A stretch of 64,000 bases of DNA, from NCBI RefSeq assembly GCF_947179515.1, contig NC_067482.1:70880311-70944310 (forward strand), given 5' to 3'. Below are positions 49,801-60,282 of this stretch, in pieces. Each line of letters opens with the position of its first letter. Position 1 is the first letter of the stretch. This DNA is from Apodemus sylvaticus (taxonomy: Eukaryota; Chordata; Mammalia; Rodentia; Muridae). A program made the translations under genes and the position numbers. Below the pieces are notes generated by a model that was not told where the DNA came from, ran no database searches, and saw only the letters and a list, made by a program, of their open reading frames with translations.

Positions 49801-52460
49801 TTATATTTTGCCTTTGTGTCAGGAATGACTCTTTCACTCACTTCAAATACCTTGATGTAATTTATTTTTGCTATTCCAGTACTCTGCATAGCTTTTGGTA
49901 TCCATTCTGTGAAAAAAATTCTTCTAGTGGGTATATACATTCTGTATTCAGTCCATTTAGCCCTAAATCTATTGGCCATTTCAGTCTGTCCTCATTACAA
50001 AATATAGCATTCAAGAATCTCTCTGTCTATCAATGTAATGCTTATTATAGTTTAACACAAACTATATTTATTTATTTTCATTGTAGTTTATTGTTTGATA
50101 CTTTCCTGCCTCCTTATTATATTAATTTATTTGTATGAGTCAATATACTTGAAAGAATCCCTGCTATATAAAATAATTATGAAATGTTGGTGAAAAATAA
50201 ATCTTTACTAAGCATAGCTATATAGGTGCAGTTTGATCTTGGTCTTTGTTTAAAAGCTAAGTTATTAATCCTGAATTGTACTAGGCACATTTCCGATTGC
50301 TTGGCATGCACAATCTCAAGTACCTTGTAGTGGGCATATTTTGTAAAAATTCCATAACAATGCATTAGAATACCTAGAGGCAAGACTCAAGGCTACAGTA
50401 GAGCAGAGAATATCAAAAACTGTTACACATGGGCTTCAGTCTTTGACACTCACAGGCTGTGATAATTTAAACAAATGACAAACCTTCTTTTCTCATTACC
50501 TAGTATTTTTCATTTGTAAACCTTTATAATTATAATGTTCCCTTGTCACACAGTTACATATATTCAGCAGTGACTATGTATAGGATTAGGATGATTTCTT
50601 GAGCAAAGTGTGCACTAAACAAGTGTTAACCATTGTCATTGTAATTAATGACTTTGTCAGTTTAGTTCCATATGAGGCTGAGTCTTAGCGAAGCCAGGGA
50701 GCTTGGAGAAGGTCACTATTGATAATAGAGGCATCCAGGCCTTTGACCTCTAAATGTTCTATCATGCAACAAGGAGTACAAAAGAACAGTCCATTGGGGG
50801 GAATATAATGACTTGAGATGTGGATTTATGTATCATTACCCCAGAATATTTTATACCTAAATTTAGACTTCCTAGAGAATATTAAATTTCTGACTATATG
50901 TTTAATTTTCTCTCCAAGCTGGCGTGATGCAGACTTGATATTTGGAAGACAGCGGGGTTCATGTGATTATTTTTGTTGCTTTTGCCAAAAGCCAGTCACT
51001 TAAGAGTCTTTATGGCACAAGACCAACTGCTTTATACATCAGCTGCTCTGTGAAAAAGTTGAATATGTGATAGATTTGCTGACAAGCATATTTTATATTT
51101 GACATGCATAAATTTTTTTGCAATGATAAAAATAGAAGTATTTAAGAGTTACAAAGTGGCTTGTTTTTCCTTCTGTCTCTTGACTATTTTGATCTTAAGG
51201 AAGAGCAGGTACCCTGCTGTGTTCCACCTGGGTTTACAGTTTTATTTCTGCCATAGAGTACATAATGCTCATTACAAGGAAGCTTTCATATTCCTACTAA
51301 GTGCAAAGCTGAAATTAGTTTCCACAAGAAGAAATAAAAGAGCATGAGTTGCTATATTACCAGTTGGTAGAAGAGAGAAATGGAAAATCGTGTATTTGTA
51401 GGTCTGTAGTAAAACCCTAGCACCAGCCACAGCCATTTCTCATCTAACCCCATACAGTGACCTCTTCATGATCTCATATTCACCAAGCAGTTCTTTATCC
51501 AGTAGCCAGAGAGATTTTATGGTGTTATAAACTTAACCATGTTTCACCTTCAAATAAACCCTTCTCACAACCCATCTAACACTACTGGAGAAAAATCCAA
51601 GTCTTTGCCAAGATAAAAAATTATTCTGATTCTGTTTCTCCCTTCCTGCCTGCCCTTTTACCACTGATTCTTTCTCCATTAATCCTCGTCTACCAAGGTC
51701 TAACACTAGATAGTTTTACTTTTCATGAAACAGCCTAAGACACTGTGTTGTCCTTTATTGCCTCCCTATTTTGGATGCTACCTGGATGAATTCTATGTAG
51801 CTAGAATCTTCTCAGTATGTAAAGGTCAGCTACCTTTAATTTTTGGCCAAAGGTTTTTTTTCTATTAAATACTTTTAGTCACAAGCAGGAATTTTGTTTA
51901 TTTTGTTTTCTTCTGTGTCTTTACTGACCAGTGTATAAAAAACACAAAATTAAGATGCCTTCTAAATTACTCCTTCTACGTGGTTGACTAGAAACAACAG
52001 AGAAACACTCAGTGATTGAAGAAAGTCATACAGAAAGTTAAACGACAATTCAAGTGAGAAACGAGTTGTATAAGGATTGGTCTCCTGGATCATTAAAATG
52101 GAATATCTGAACTAATATCTGTAGCCATTTTCCTATTATCATTGGTGAAGATGTTTGCTATTTATTGACAAAGAGATACCATTTGAAATCAATTCTATGA
52201 ATAATTATCTCATTTAATATTCCAGAAGACTAAGGAGTTTGTGCAGTTATTGTAAGTTGACAGTGTTAGTTGTCTACAAAAATTCACACAGCAGGTGAGA
52301 AACATGGATTGAATTTGCATCAAGACACTGACTGAAGCATCCTTGCTTTTAATGACTTTATTACAGTGCAAGCAAATTACAAAGAGAGAGCCAATCCAGA
52401 GAGAAGAAAATGAGTGATCACATGTAAGGCAGATAAATTAAATATTCAGAGGCCTTGTGT

Positions 52461-52491
<31 letters not shown>

Positions 52492-52637
52492 CAAAGATGA
52501 GAAACTAATATAATCTGGAACTGAAGAATCTGAATAAAACAAAGCCCACAGTGTTCTTCCTCTTCTTACCACTAGGACAGTGGCTCCTCTGGTCACAATT
52601 CATAGGTGTTGTCTCTGTTTAGATAAACTATCTCATC
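46894..52637. other. Unassigned, apparently single-copy sequence
   Basis: No confident repeat or gene over 5.7 kb. 47380-47790 is less AT-rich and may be an old LTR remnant. 49556-49990 shows protein-like minus-strand frames (see findings) without an identified homologue. A 27-bp A run lies at 52465-52491. Confidence 0.45.
52465..52491. repeat. Poly(A) run
   Basis: About 27 A residues without a recognisable retroelement body upstream. Confidence 0.9.
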
Positions 52638-52652
52638 AAGAAGCAGAAAGCA

Positions 52653-53653
52653 GAGTCAGGAGAGACTCACCTCCATCTTGATTTCAGACTCCAGAGATCG
52701 GACAGACTGAGGTACACAAACATAATCCGAGGCCAACACCGCAGGGGTCTGAGCCCGACGGGCGGTGGCCTGCACCCAGGCCCTGGGCTGTTTGGGTGGC
52801 CATCGGGGTGCCAACCCAGCCAGGAGTTTTTTTTGCCCTGGCCGGCGCACGCGCCGCCATTTTACCTACAGGACCCAGAGTGCTCGGGAGGGCAGAGACA
52901 GCTAACAAGCATAGCCTGAGGCTAACAAAACGGGGGTCTAGGCCCCAAAAGGAACAGGACTGACCCCAAGAACTGGGCGGCTTGGTGGGCCATCTGTGTG
53001 TCAACCCGCCCAGGAGGTTGTTAGCACAGGAGACTCTCCCGGTGCTTTCGGGGAGCGTGGACATGCACACCGGCCATCCAGGTCACCTGGTGGGCCCAAT
53101 TAACAGTCATAGCACTAGGGGAACTTTGCTCGGACCTTGGCCTCCCAGGCTTTTGCCTGGACTCAGGGCCTGGGCGACCAGGCTAACCTTGTGTGCGCCA
53201 GCCCGGTTGGGGAATCGGTTGCCCAGCGGAGTGAGCGGAACACAGGGGAGGTCATAGCAGCTTACACCATCGGCGCTCCCTGGGGGTGCACACGGGCTCC
53301 ATCTGGTCCACAGACACAATCTGGCTGGGGCAAGGCCTCAGGCGGAAGCCCTCAGCTCAACTCTCTCCGCTTCAGATCAGCCTGGGCAGCCGCACCACAT
53401 CTCCAGGTCCCTCAAGAGGCTAGCGGGGGCTTCCGGGCGGCCAGCTGGGAGAAGTCAGTGTGCTCCGGTAAATCCTGCAGGCCCTAGCGGGAGCCTTCAA
53501 GTGCCTGCTTCGGGATCTGAACAGCCTGGACAGCAGCACCCTGTCTACAGGCAGTGCAGGGTGTAAGCTGTGCACCAGAGGCCAACGGGGAAGGGGCAGC
53601 TTGCACTGGTGAGTCCAGCACTGATAAGACCAAGTAACACCAGTGAGAACTAG
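52653..53653 (+). promoter_or_regulatory. L1 5' UTR (promoter region), plus-copy type
   Basis: GC-rich, CpG-bearing leader of 1.0 kb. It contains two diverged tandem units of about 190 bp (52716-52904 and 52905-53100), each with a 'cata(a/g)(t/c)c(c/t)gaggc' start and a 'gggcca tc' centre, and YY1-like 'GCCATTTT' at about 52855-52862. Only the proximal part (about 53320-53653) matches the 5' UTR of the minus-strand L1; the distal part is of a different type. A sense pol II promoter role is inferred from the family. Confidence 0.78.
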
Positions 53654-54859
53654 ATGGCAAAAGGCAAACGCAGGAACGTCACTAACAGAAATCAAGGCAA
53701 TATGGCAACATCTGAACCCAATTCTCCTCTACCAGCATGTACTGGATACCCCATCACACCAGTAAAACAAGATTTGGATTTAAAATCACTGGTCATGATG
53801 CTGGTACAGGAACACATGAAGGACATACTTAAAGAAATTCAGGAGAAAAGGGATCAAAAGTTAGAAGCCCTTGCTAGGGAAACACAAAAATCATTGAAAG
53901 AAATCCAAGAGAATATAAAAGCCAACAAGGAGGAAACAGAAAAATCACTTAAAGAAATACAGGAGAACTTTGGTCAACAGGCTGAGGTCATGAAAGAGAA
54001 AACACAAAAATCTCTTAAAGAATTACAGGAAAGCACAAACAAGCAAGTGAAGGAGCTAAGCAAAACCATCCAGGATCTAAAATCAGAAGTAGAAACAACT
54101 AAGAAAACTCAAAGGGAGACAACTTTGGAGATAGAAAGCCTTGGGAAGAAATCAGGGGACAGAGATGCAAATATCAACAACAGAATACAAGAAATAGAAG
54201 AAAGAATCTCAGATGCTGAAGATTCCATAGAAACCATGGACTCAACAGTTAAAGAAAATGCAAAATGCAAAAAGCTTGTAACCCAAAATATCCAGGAAAT
54301 CCAGGACACAATGAGAAGACCAAACCTAAGAATTATAGGCATAGATGAGAGTGAAGATTTACAACTTAAAGGGCCAGCAAATATCTTCAATAAAATTATG
54401 GAAGAAAACTACCCTAACCTAAAGAGAGAGATGCCCATGAATATACAAGAAGCCTACAGAACTCCAAACAGACTGGACCAGAACAGAAATACTTCCCGTC
54501 ACATAATAATCAAAACACCAAATGTTCTAAACAAAGAAAGAATATTAAAGGCAGTAAGAGAAAAAGGCCAAGTAACAAATAAAGGAAGACCTATCAGAAT
54601 CACAGCAGACTTTTCACCTGAGACTATGAAGGCCAGAAGGTCCTGGGCAGATCTCATGCAGACTCTAAGAGAACACAAATGCCAACCAAAACTACTATAT
54701 CCAGCAAAACTCTCAATCACCATAGATGGAGAAACTAAGATATTTCACGACAAAACCAAGTTTACCCAATATCTATCCACAAACCCAGCCCTAAAAAGGA
54801 TAATAGGAGGACAACACCAATACAAGGAGGGAAACTTCACCCTGGAAAAAGCAAGATAG
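53654..54859 (+). CDS. L1 ORF1 protein (RNA-binding chaperone), intact
   Basis: 401 residues, uninterrupted, about the family length or slightly longer. ORF1p forms trimers that coat L1 RNA in cytoplasmic ribonucleoprotein particles. Residues 1-40 are a basic, Pro/Ser-rich N-terminus (MAKGKRRN). Residues about 52-220 are a Glu/Lys-rich coiled coil with three imperfect copies of TQKSLKEIQEN (77-87, 95-105, 117-127). Residues about 221-320 are the RNA-recognition domain with RRPNLRIIGIDE, and 321-395 the C-terminal domain with RPIRITADFSPET, LLYPAKLSI and FHDKTKFTQYLS. It ends GNFTLEKAR. The start is the only ATG giving the known N-terminus. Whether it is expressed cannot be told from sequence. 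Confidence 0.93.
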   Translation: MAKGKRRNVTNRNQGNMATSEPNSPLPACTGYPITPVKQDLDLKSLVMMLVQEHMKDILKEIQEKRDQKLEALARETQKSLKEIQENIKANKEETEKSLKEIQENFGQQAEVMKEKTQKSLKELQESTNKQVKELSKTIQDLKSEVETTKKTQRETTLEIESLGKKSGDRDANINNRIQEIEERISDAEDSIETMDSTVKENAKCKKLVTQNIQEIQDTMRRPNLRIIGIDESEDLQLKGPANIFNKIMEENYPNLKREMPMNIQEAYRTPNRLDQNRNTSRHIIIKTPNVLNKERILKAVREKGQVTNKGRPIRITADFSPETMKARRSWADLMQTLREHKCQPKLLYPAKLSITIDGETKIFHDKTKFTQYLSTNPALKRIIGGQHQYKEGNFTLEKAR

Positions 54860-54918
54860 TAACCTTTCATCAAACCCAAAAGAAGTTAAGCAATCAAATT
54901 TAAAAAATAACGTCAAAA

Positions 54919-57900
54919 ATGATAGGAAGTAACAATCACTATTCCTTAATATCTGTTAACATCAATGGACTTAATGCCCCAATAAAAAGACACAGACTAA
55001 CTGACTGGATACGTAAACAGGATCCTACATTTTGCTGCTTACAGGAAACACACCTCAGGGTCAAAGACAAACACTACCTTAGAGTAAAAGGCTGGAAGAC
55101 AATTTTACAAGCAAATGGTCTCAGGAAACAAGCTGGAGTAGCCATTTTAATATCAGATAAAATTGACTTTCAACCCAAAGTCATCAAAAGAGACTCTGAG
55201 GGACACTTCTTGCTGGTCAAAGGAAAAATACAACAAGAAGAACTCTCAATCCTGAACATCTATGCTCCAAATGCAAGGGCACCCTCTTTCATAAAAGAAA
55301 CTTTATTAAAACTCAAAGCACACATTGCACCTAATACAGTAATTGTGGGTGACTTCAACACTGCACTTTCCTCAATGGACCGATCAGGAAAACAGAAACT
55401 AAACAAGGACACAATGAAACTAATTGAAGCTTTGGACCAATTATATTTAACAGATATATATAGAGCATTCTATCGTAAAACAAAAGAATATACCTTTTTT
55501 CCAGCACCTCATGGTACCTTCTCCAAAATCGACCATATAATTGGTCACAAGACAGACCTCAACAAATATAAGAAGATAGAACTAATCCCATGCCTCCTAT
55601 CTGGTCACTATGGAGTAAAAGTGGTCTTCAATAGCAACAGAAACAACAGAAAACCCACATACACGTGGAAATTGAACAATACTCTACTCAATGATACCTT
55701 GGTCAAGGAAGAAATAAAGAAAGAAATTAAAGACTTTTTAGAACACAATGAAAATGAAAACACAACATACCCAAATCTATGGGACACAATGAAAGCAGTG
55801 CTAAGAGGAAAACTCATAGCCCTGAGTGCCTCCAAAAAGAAAACGGAGAGAGCATACATTACCAGCTTAATGACACACCTGAAAGCCATAGAACAAAAAG
55901 AAGCTATTTCACCCAGGAGGAGTAGAAGGCAGGAAATCATCAAACTCAGGGCCGAAATCAATCAAGTAGAAACAAAGAGAACCATACAAAAAATCAACAA
56001 AACCAGGAGCTGGTTCTTTGAGAAAATCAGCAAGATAGATAAACCCTTAGCCAGACTGACCAAAGGGCACAGAGAAAGTATCCAAATTAACAAACTTAGA
56101 AATGAAAAGGGAGATATAACAAGGGAAACTGAGGAAATCCAAAAAATCATCAGATCCTACTACAAGAGCCTGTACTCAACACAACTGGAGAATCTGGAGG
56201 AAATGGACAATTTCCTTGACAGATACCAAATACCAAAATTAAATCAGGACCAACTAGACCATCTAAACAGTCCCATAAAGCCTAAAGAAATAGAAGGAGT
56301 CATAGAAAGTCTTCCAACCAAAAAAAGCACAGGACCAGATGGTTTCAGTGCAGAATTCTACCAGACCTTCAAAGAAGAGTTAACACCAATACTCTTCAAA
56401 CTATCCCACAAAATAGAAACAGAAGGAACACTACCCAATTCCTTCTATGAAGCCACAATTACGCTGATACCAAAGCCACACAAAGATCCAACAAAGAAAG
56501 AGAACTTCAGACCAATTTCCCTTATGAACATCGATTCAAAAATACTCAATAAAATTCTTGCCAACCGAATCCAAGAACACATCAAAATGATCATCCACCA
56601 TGATCAAGTAAGTAGGCTTTATCCCGGGAATGCAGGGTTGGTTCAATATACGGAAATCCATCAATACAATCCACTACATAAACAAACTCAAAGAACAAAA
56701 CCACATGGTCATTTCATTGGATGCTGAAAAAGCATTTAACAAAATTCAGCATCCTTTCATGCTTAAAGTCTTGGAAAGAACAGGAATTCAAGGCCCATAC
56801 CTAAACATAGTAAAAGCAATATACAGCAAACCGGTGGCCAGCATCAAACTAAATGGAGAGAAACTTGAAACAATCCCAATGAAATCAGGGACCAGACAAG
56901 CCTGACCCCTTTCTCCTTATTTTTTCAATATTGTACTTGAGGTACTAGCTCAGTCAATTCGACAACATAAGGAGGTCAAAGGTATACAAATTGGAAAGGA
57001 TATGATAGTCTACCTAAGTGACCCAAAAAACTCCACTAGAGAGCTCCTACAGCTGATAAACAACTTCAGCAAAGTGGCAGGTTATAAAATCAACTCAAGC
57101 AAATCAGTGCCCTTCCTATACTCAAAGGATAAGCAGGCTGAGAAAGAAATTAGGGAAATGACCCCCTTCACAATAGCCACAAACAGTATAAAGTATCTTG
57201 GGGTGACTCTTACCAAACATGTGAAAGATCTGTATGACAAGAACTTCAAGACTCTGAAGAAGGAAATGGAAGAAGACCTCAAAAAATGGGAAAACCTCCC
57301 ATGCTCATGGATTGGTAGAATCAATATAGTTAAAATGGCCATTTTGCCAAAAGCAATATACAGATTCAATGCAATACCCATCAAAATCCCAACTCAATTC
57401 TTCACAAAGTTAGAAAGAGCAATTATCAAATTCATCTGGAACAACAAAAAACCCAGGATAGCTAAAACTATTCTCAGCAACAAAAGAAAATCTGGGGGAA
57501 TCAGTATCCTTGACCTCAAGCAATACTACAGAGCAATAGTGCTAAAAACTGCATGGCATTGGTACAGTGACAGGCAGGAGGATCAATGGAACAGGATTGA
57601 AGATCCAGAAATGAACCCACACACCTATGGCCACTTGATCCTTGACAAAGAGGCTGAAAACATCCAATGGAAAAAAGATAGCCTTTTCAGCAAATGGTGC
57701 TGGTTCAACTGGAGGTCAGCATGCAGAAGAATGTGAATTGATCCATCCTTGTCTCCTTGTACTAAGCTCAAATCCAAATGGATCAAGGACCTCCACATAA
57801 AGCCAGTCACTCTGAAGCTAATAGAAAAGAAACTGGGGAAGAACCTTGAGGACATCGGTACAGGGAGAAAGTTTCTGAACAGAACACCAATAGCGTATGC

Positions 57901-58716
57901 TCTAAGAGCAAGAATTGACAAATGGGACCTCATAAGGTTACAGAGTTTCTGTAAGGCAAAGGACACCATCAAGAGGACAGATCGGCAACCAACAAATTGG
58001 GAAAAAATCTTCACCAATCCTACATCAGATAGAGGGCTAATATCCAATATATATAAAGAACTCAAGAAGTTAGACTCCAGAAAACCGAACAACCCTATTA
58101 AAAAATGGGGTACAGAGTTAAACAAAGAATTCTCACCTGAAGAACTTCGGAAGGCGGAGAAGCATCTTAAAAAATGCTCAACTTCATTAGTCATTAGGGA
58201 AATGCAAATCAAAACAACCCTAATATTTCATCTTACACCAGTCAGAATGGCTAAGATTAAAAATTCAGGAGACAGCAGGTGTTGGAGAGGGTGTGGAGAA
58301 AGAGGAACACTCCTCCACTCTGGTGGGGTTGCAAATTGGTACAACCACTCTGGAAATCAGTCTGGCGGTTCCACAGAAAACTGGGCACCTCACTTCCAGA
58401 AGATCCTGCTATACCACTCCTGGGCATATATCCAGAGGATTCCCCACCATGTAATAAGGATACATGCTCTACTATGTTCATAGCAGCCCTATTTATAATT
58501 GCCAGATGCTGGAAAGAACCCAGGTATCCCTCAACAGAAGAGTGGATGCAAAAAATGTGGTATATCTACACAATGGAGTACTATTCAGCCATTAGAAACA
58601 ATGAATTCATGAAATTCTTAGGCAAAGGGATGGAGCTAGAAAACATTATACTAAGTGAGGTAACCCAGACTCAAAAGGTGAATCATGGTATGCACTCACT
58701 AATAAGTGGTTATTAA
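54919..58716 (+). pseudogene. L1 ORF2 (endonuclease/RT), inactivated
   Basis: Opens at ATG 54919 and runs 56 codons short of the RT core before a 4-bp duplication (agta twice, 56607-56614) shifts the frame. In the endonuclease Asn14, Glu43, Asp145, Asp205 and His230 are present, but position 229 is Gly instead of Asp (LLSGHYG, 55603-55605). In RT a TGA replaces the Cys codon of RQGCPLSP (56903-56905) and a 30-bp in-frame deletion near 56998 removes most of the FADD motif. A TGA at 57734-57736 replaces CGA, and one base is missing near 58319 in the Cys-rich region, restoring the first frame to the end SLISGY. Lesions are few, so it was probably intact or nearly so not long ago, but enzymatic activity is excluded. 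Confidence 0.95.
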
Positions 58717-58819
58717 CCTAGAAAACTGGAATACCCAAAACATAATCCACACATCAAATGAGATACAAGAAGAAAGGAGGAGTGGCCCCTGGTTCTGGAA
58801 AGACTCAATGAAACAGTAT

Positions 58820-58976
58820 TCGGCAAAACCAGAAAGGGGAAGTGGGAAGAGGTGGGAGGGAGGACAGGGGAAGAGAAGGGGGCTTACGGGACTTTCGGGG
58901 AGTGGGGGGGGGGCTAGAAAAGGGGAAATCATTTGAAATGTAAATAAATTATATCGAATAAAAAAATTAAAAAAAA
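58820..58976 (+). terminator. L1 3' UTR purine tract and polyadenylation signal
   Basis: A long purine/G-rich tract (about 58837-58925, including a run of nine G at 58905-58913) precedes 'aaatgtaaataaatt' and AATAAA at 58957-58962, followed by the A tail. The G-rich tract is a conserved L1 3' UTR feature able to form G-quadruplexes. Confidence 0.8.
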
Positions 58977-59309
58977 AAGAAACAGAAAGCAAGGAACTCA
59001 AAGGCAAAGCTTCTTCTGGGCTTTCTCAAATGTGACAGATAATTCTATATTTTTTGGTAGTATTTTTTTATTCGATATATTTTTATTTACATTTCAAATG
59101 ATTTCCCCTTTTCTGGCCCCCTACTCCCCAAAAGTCCCATAAGCCTTCTTCCCTTCCCCTGTTCTCCCACCCACCCCTTCCCACTTCCCTGTTCTGGTTT
59201 TGCCCTATACTGCTACACTGAGTATTTCCAGAACCAGGGGCCACTCCTCCGTTCTTCTTGTACCTCATTTGATGTGTGGATTATGTTTTGCATATTCCAG
59301 TTTTCTAGG

Positions 59310-59861
59310 CTAATATCCACTTATCAGTGAGTGCATACCATGATTGATCTTTTGAGACGAGGTTACCTCACTTAGTATGATGTTCTCCAGCTCCATCCAT
59401 TTGTCTAAGAATTTCATGAATTCATTGTTTCTAATGGCTGAATAGTACTCTATTGTGTATATATACCACATTTTTTGCATCCATTCTTCTGTTGAGGGAT
59501 ACCTTGGTCCTTTCCAGCTCCTGGCTTTTATAAATAGGGCTGATAGAATGATATTTTCCAGATCAAACCATTTGCCTAAAAATTTTGTTAATTCATTGTT
59601 TCTAATTGCTGAGTAGCATTCCATTGTGTAAATATACCACATTTTCTGTATCCATTCTTCCTTTGAGGGGCATCTGGGTTCTTTCCAGCTTCTGGCTATT
59701 ATAAAAAAGGCTGCTATGAACATAATGGAGCATGTGTCTTTATTGCATTCCGGGGAATCCTTTGGGTATATACCCAGGAGAGGTATAGCGGGGTCCTCCG
59801 GAAGTGTCATTTCCAGTTTTCTGAGGAACCACCAGACTGATTTCCAAAGTGGTTGTACCAT
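59310..59861 (-). pseudogene. L1 ORF2 C-terminal remnant with in-frame duplication
   Basis: The 183-codon frame contains two successive versions of the C-terminal segment that starts FIIARSWKEPR and ends ENIILS. They differ at a dozen residues (for example YTMECYSAIRNNELTKFLGKW against YTIEYYSAIRNNEFMKFLD), and the frame stays open across the repeat and ends normally in SLISGY. Upstream sequence is lost or inverted. Confidence 0.92.
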
Positions 59862-60282
59862 CTAACAGCCCCACCAGCAGTGGAGGAGTGTTTCTCTTTC
59901 TCCACATCCTCGGCAATACCTGCTATCTCATGAGTTTTTAATCTTAGCCATTCTGACTGGTATAAGGTGAAATCTCAGGGTTGTTTTGATTTGCATTTCC
60001 CTAATGACTAATGAAGTTGAGCATTTCTTAAGGTGCTTCTCGGCCATCCAAATTTCTTCAGGTGAAAATTCTTTGTTTAACTCTGTACCCCATTTTTAAT
60101 AGGGTTATTTGGTTTTCTGTGGTCTAACTTCTTGAGTTCTTTGTATATATAGGATATTAGCCCTCTATCTAATGTAGGGTTGGTGAAGATCTTTTCCCAA
60201 TTTGTCGGTTGCCGATTTGTCCTTTTGATGGTGTCCTTTGCCTTACAGAAACTTTGTAATTTTATGAGGTCCCAAATCCCAA

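Larger units (their letters stand above)
52653..58976 (+). mobile_element. Full-length L1, plus strand
   Basis: This 6.3-kb L1 has a 5' UTR (52653-53653), intact ORF1 (53654-54859), a 59-bp spacer, ORF2 (54919-58716) with few lesions, and a 3' UTR with purine/G tract and A tail. It is flanked by 'aagaagcagaaagca' (52638-52652) and 'aagaaacagaaagca' (58977-58991), a 15-bp duplication with one difference. Low divergence from the minus-strand copy and intact ORF1 suggest a fairly recent insertion. ORF2 defects make it non-autonomous. Confidence 0.97.

Noticed and set aside
52684..53487. Frames of 91-128 codons on both strands in the L1 5' UTR
   Set aside because: GC-rich leader with few stops; L1 5' UTRs of this type have no established protein, and the two copies do not share these frames.
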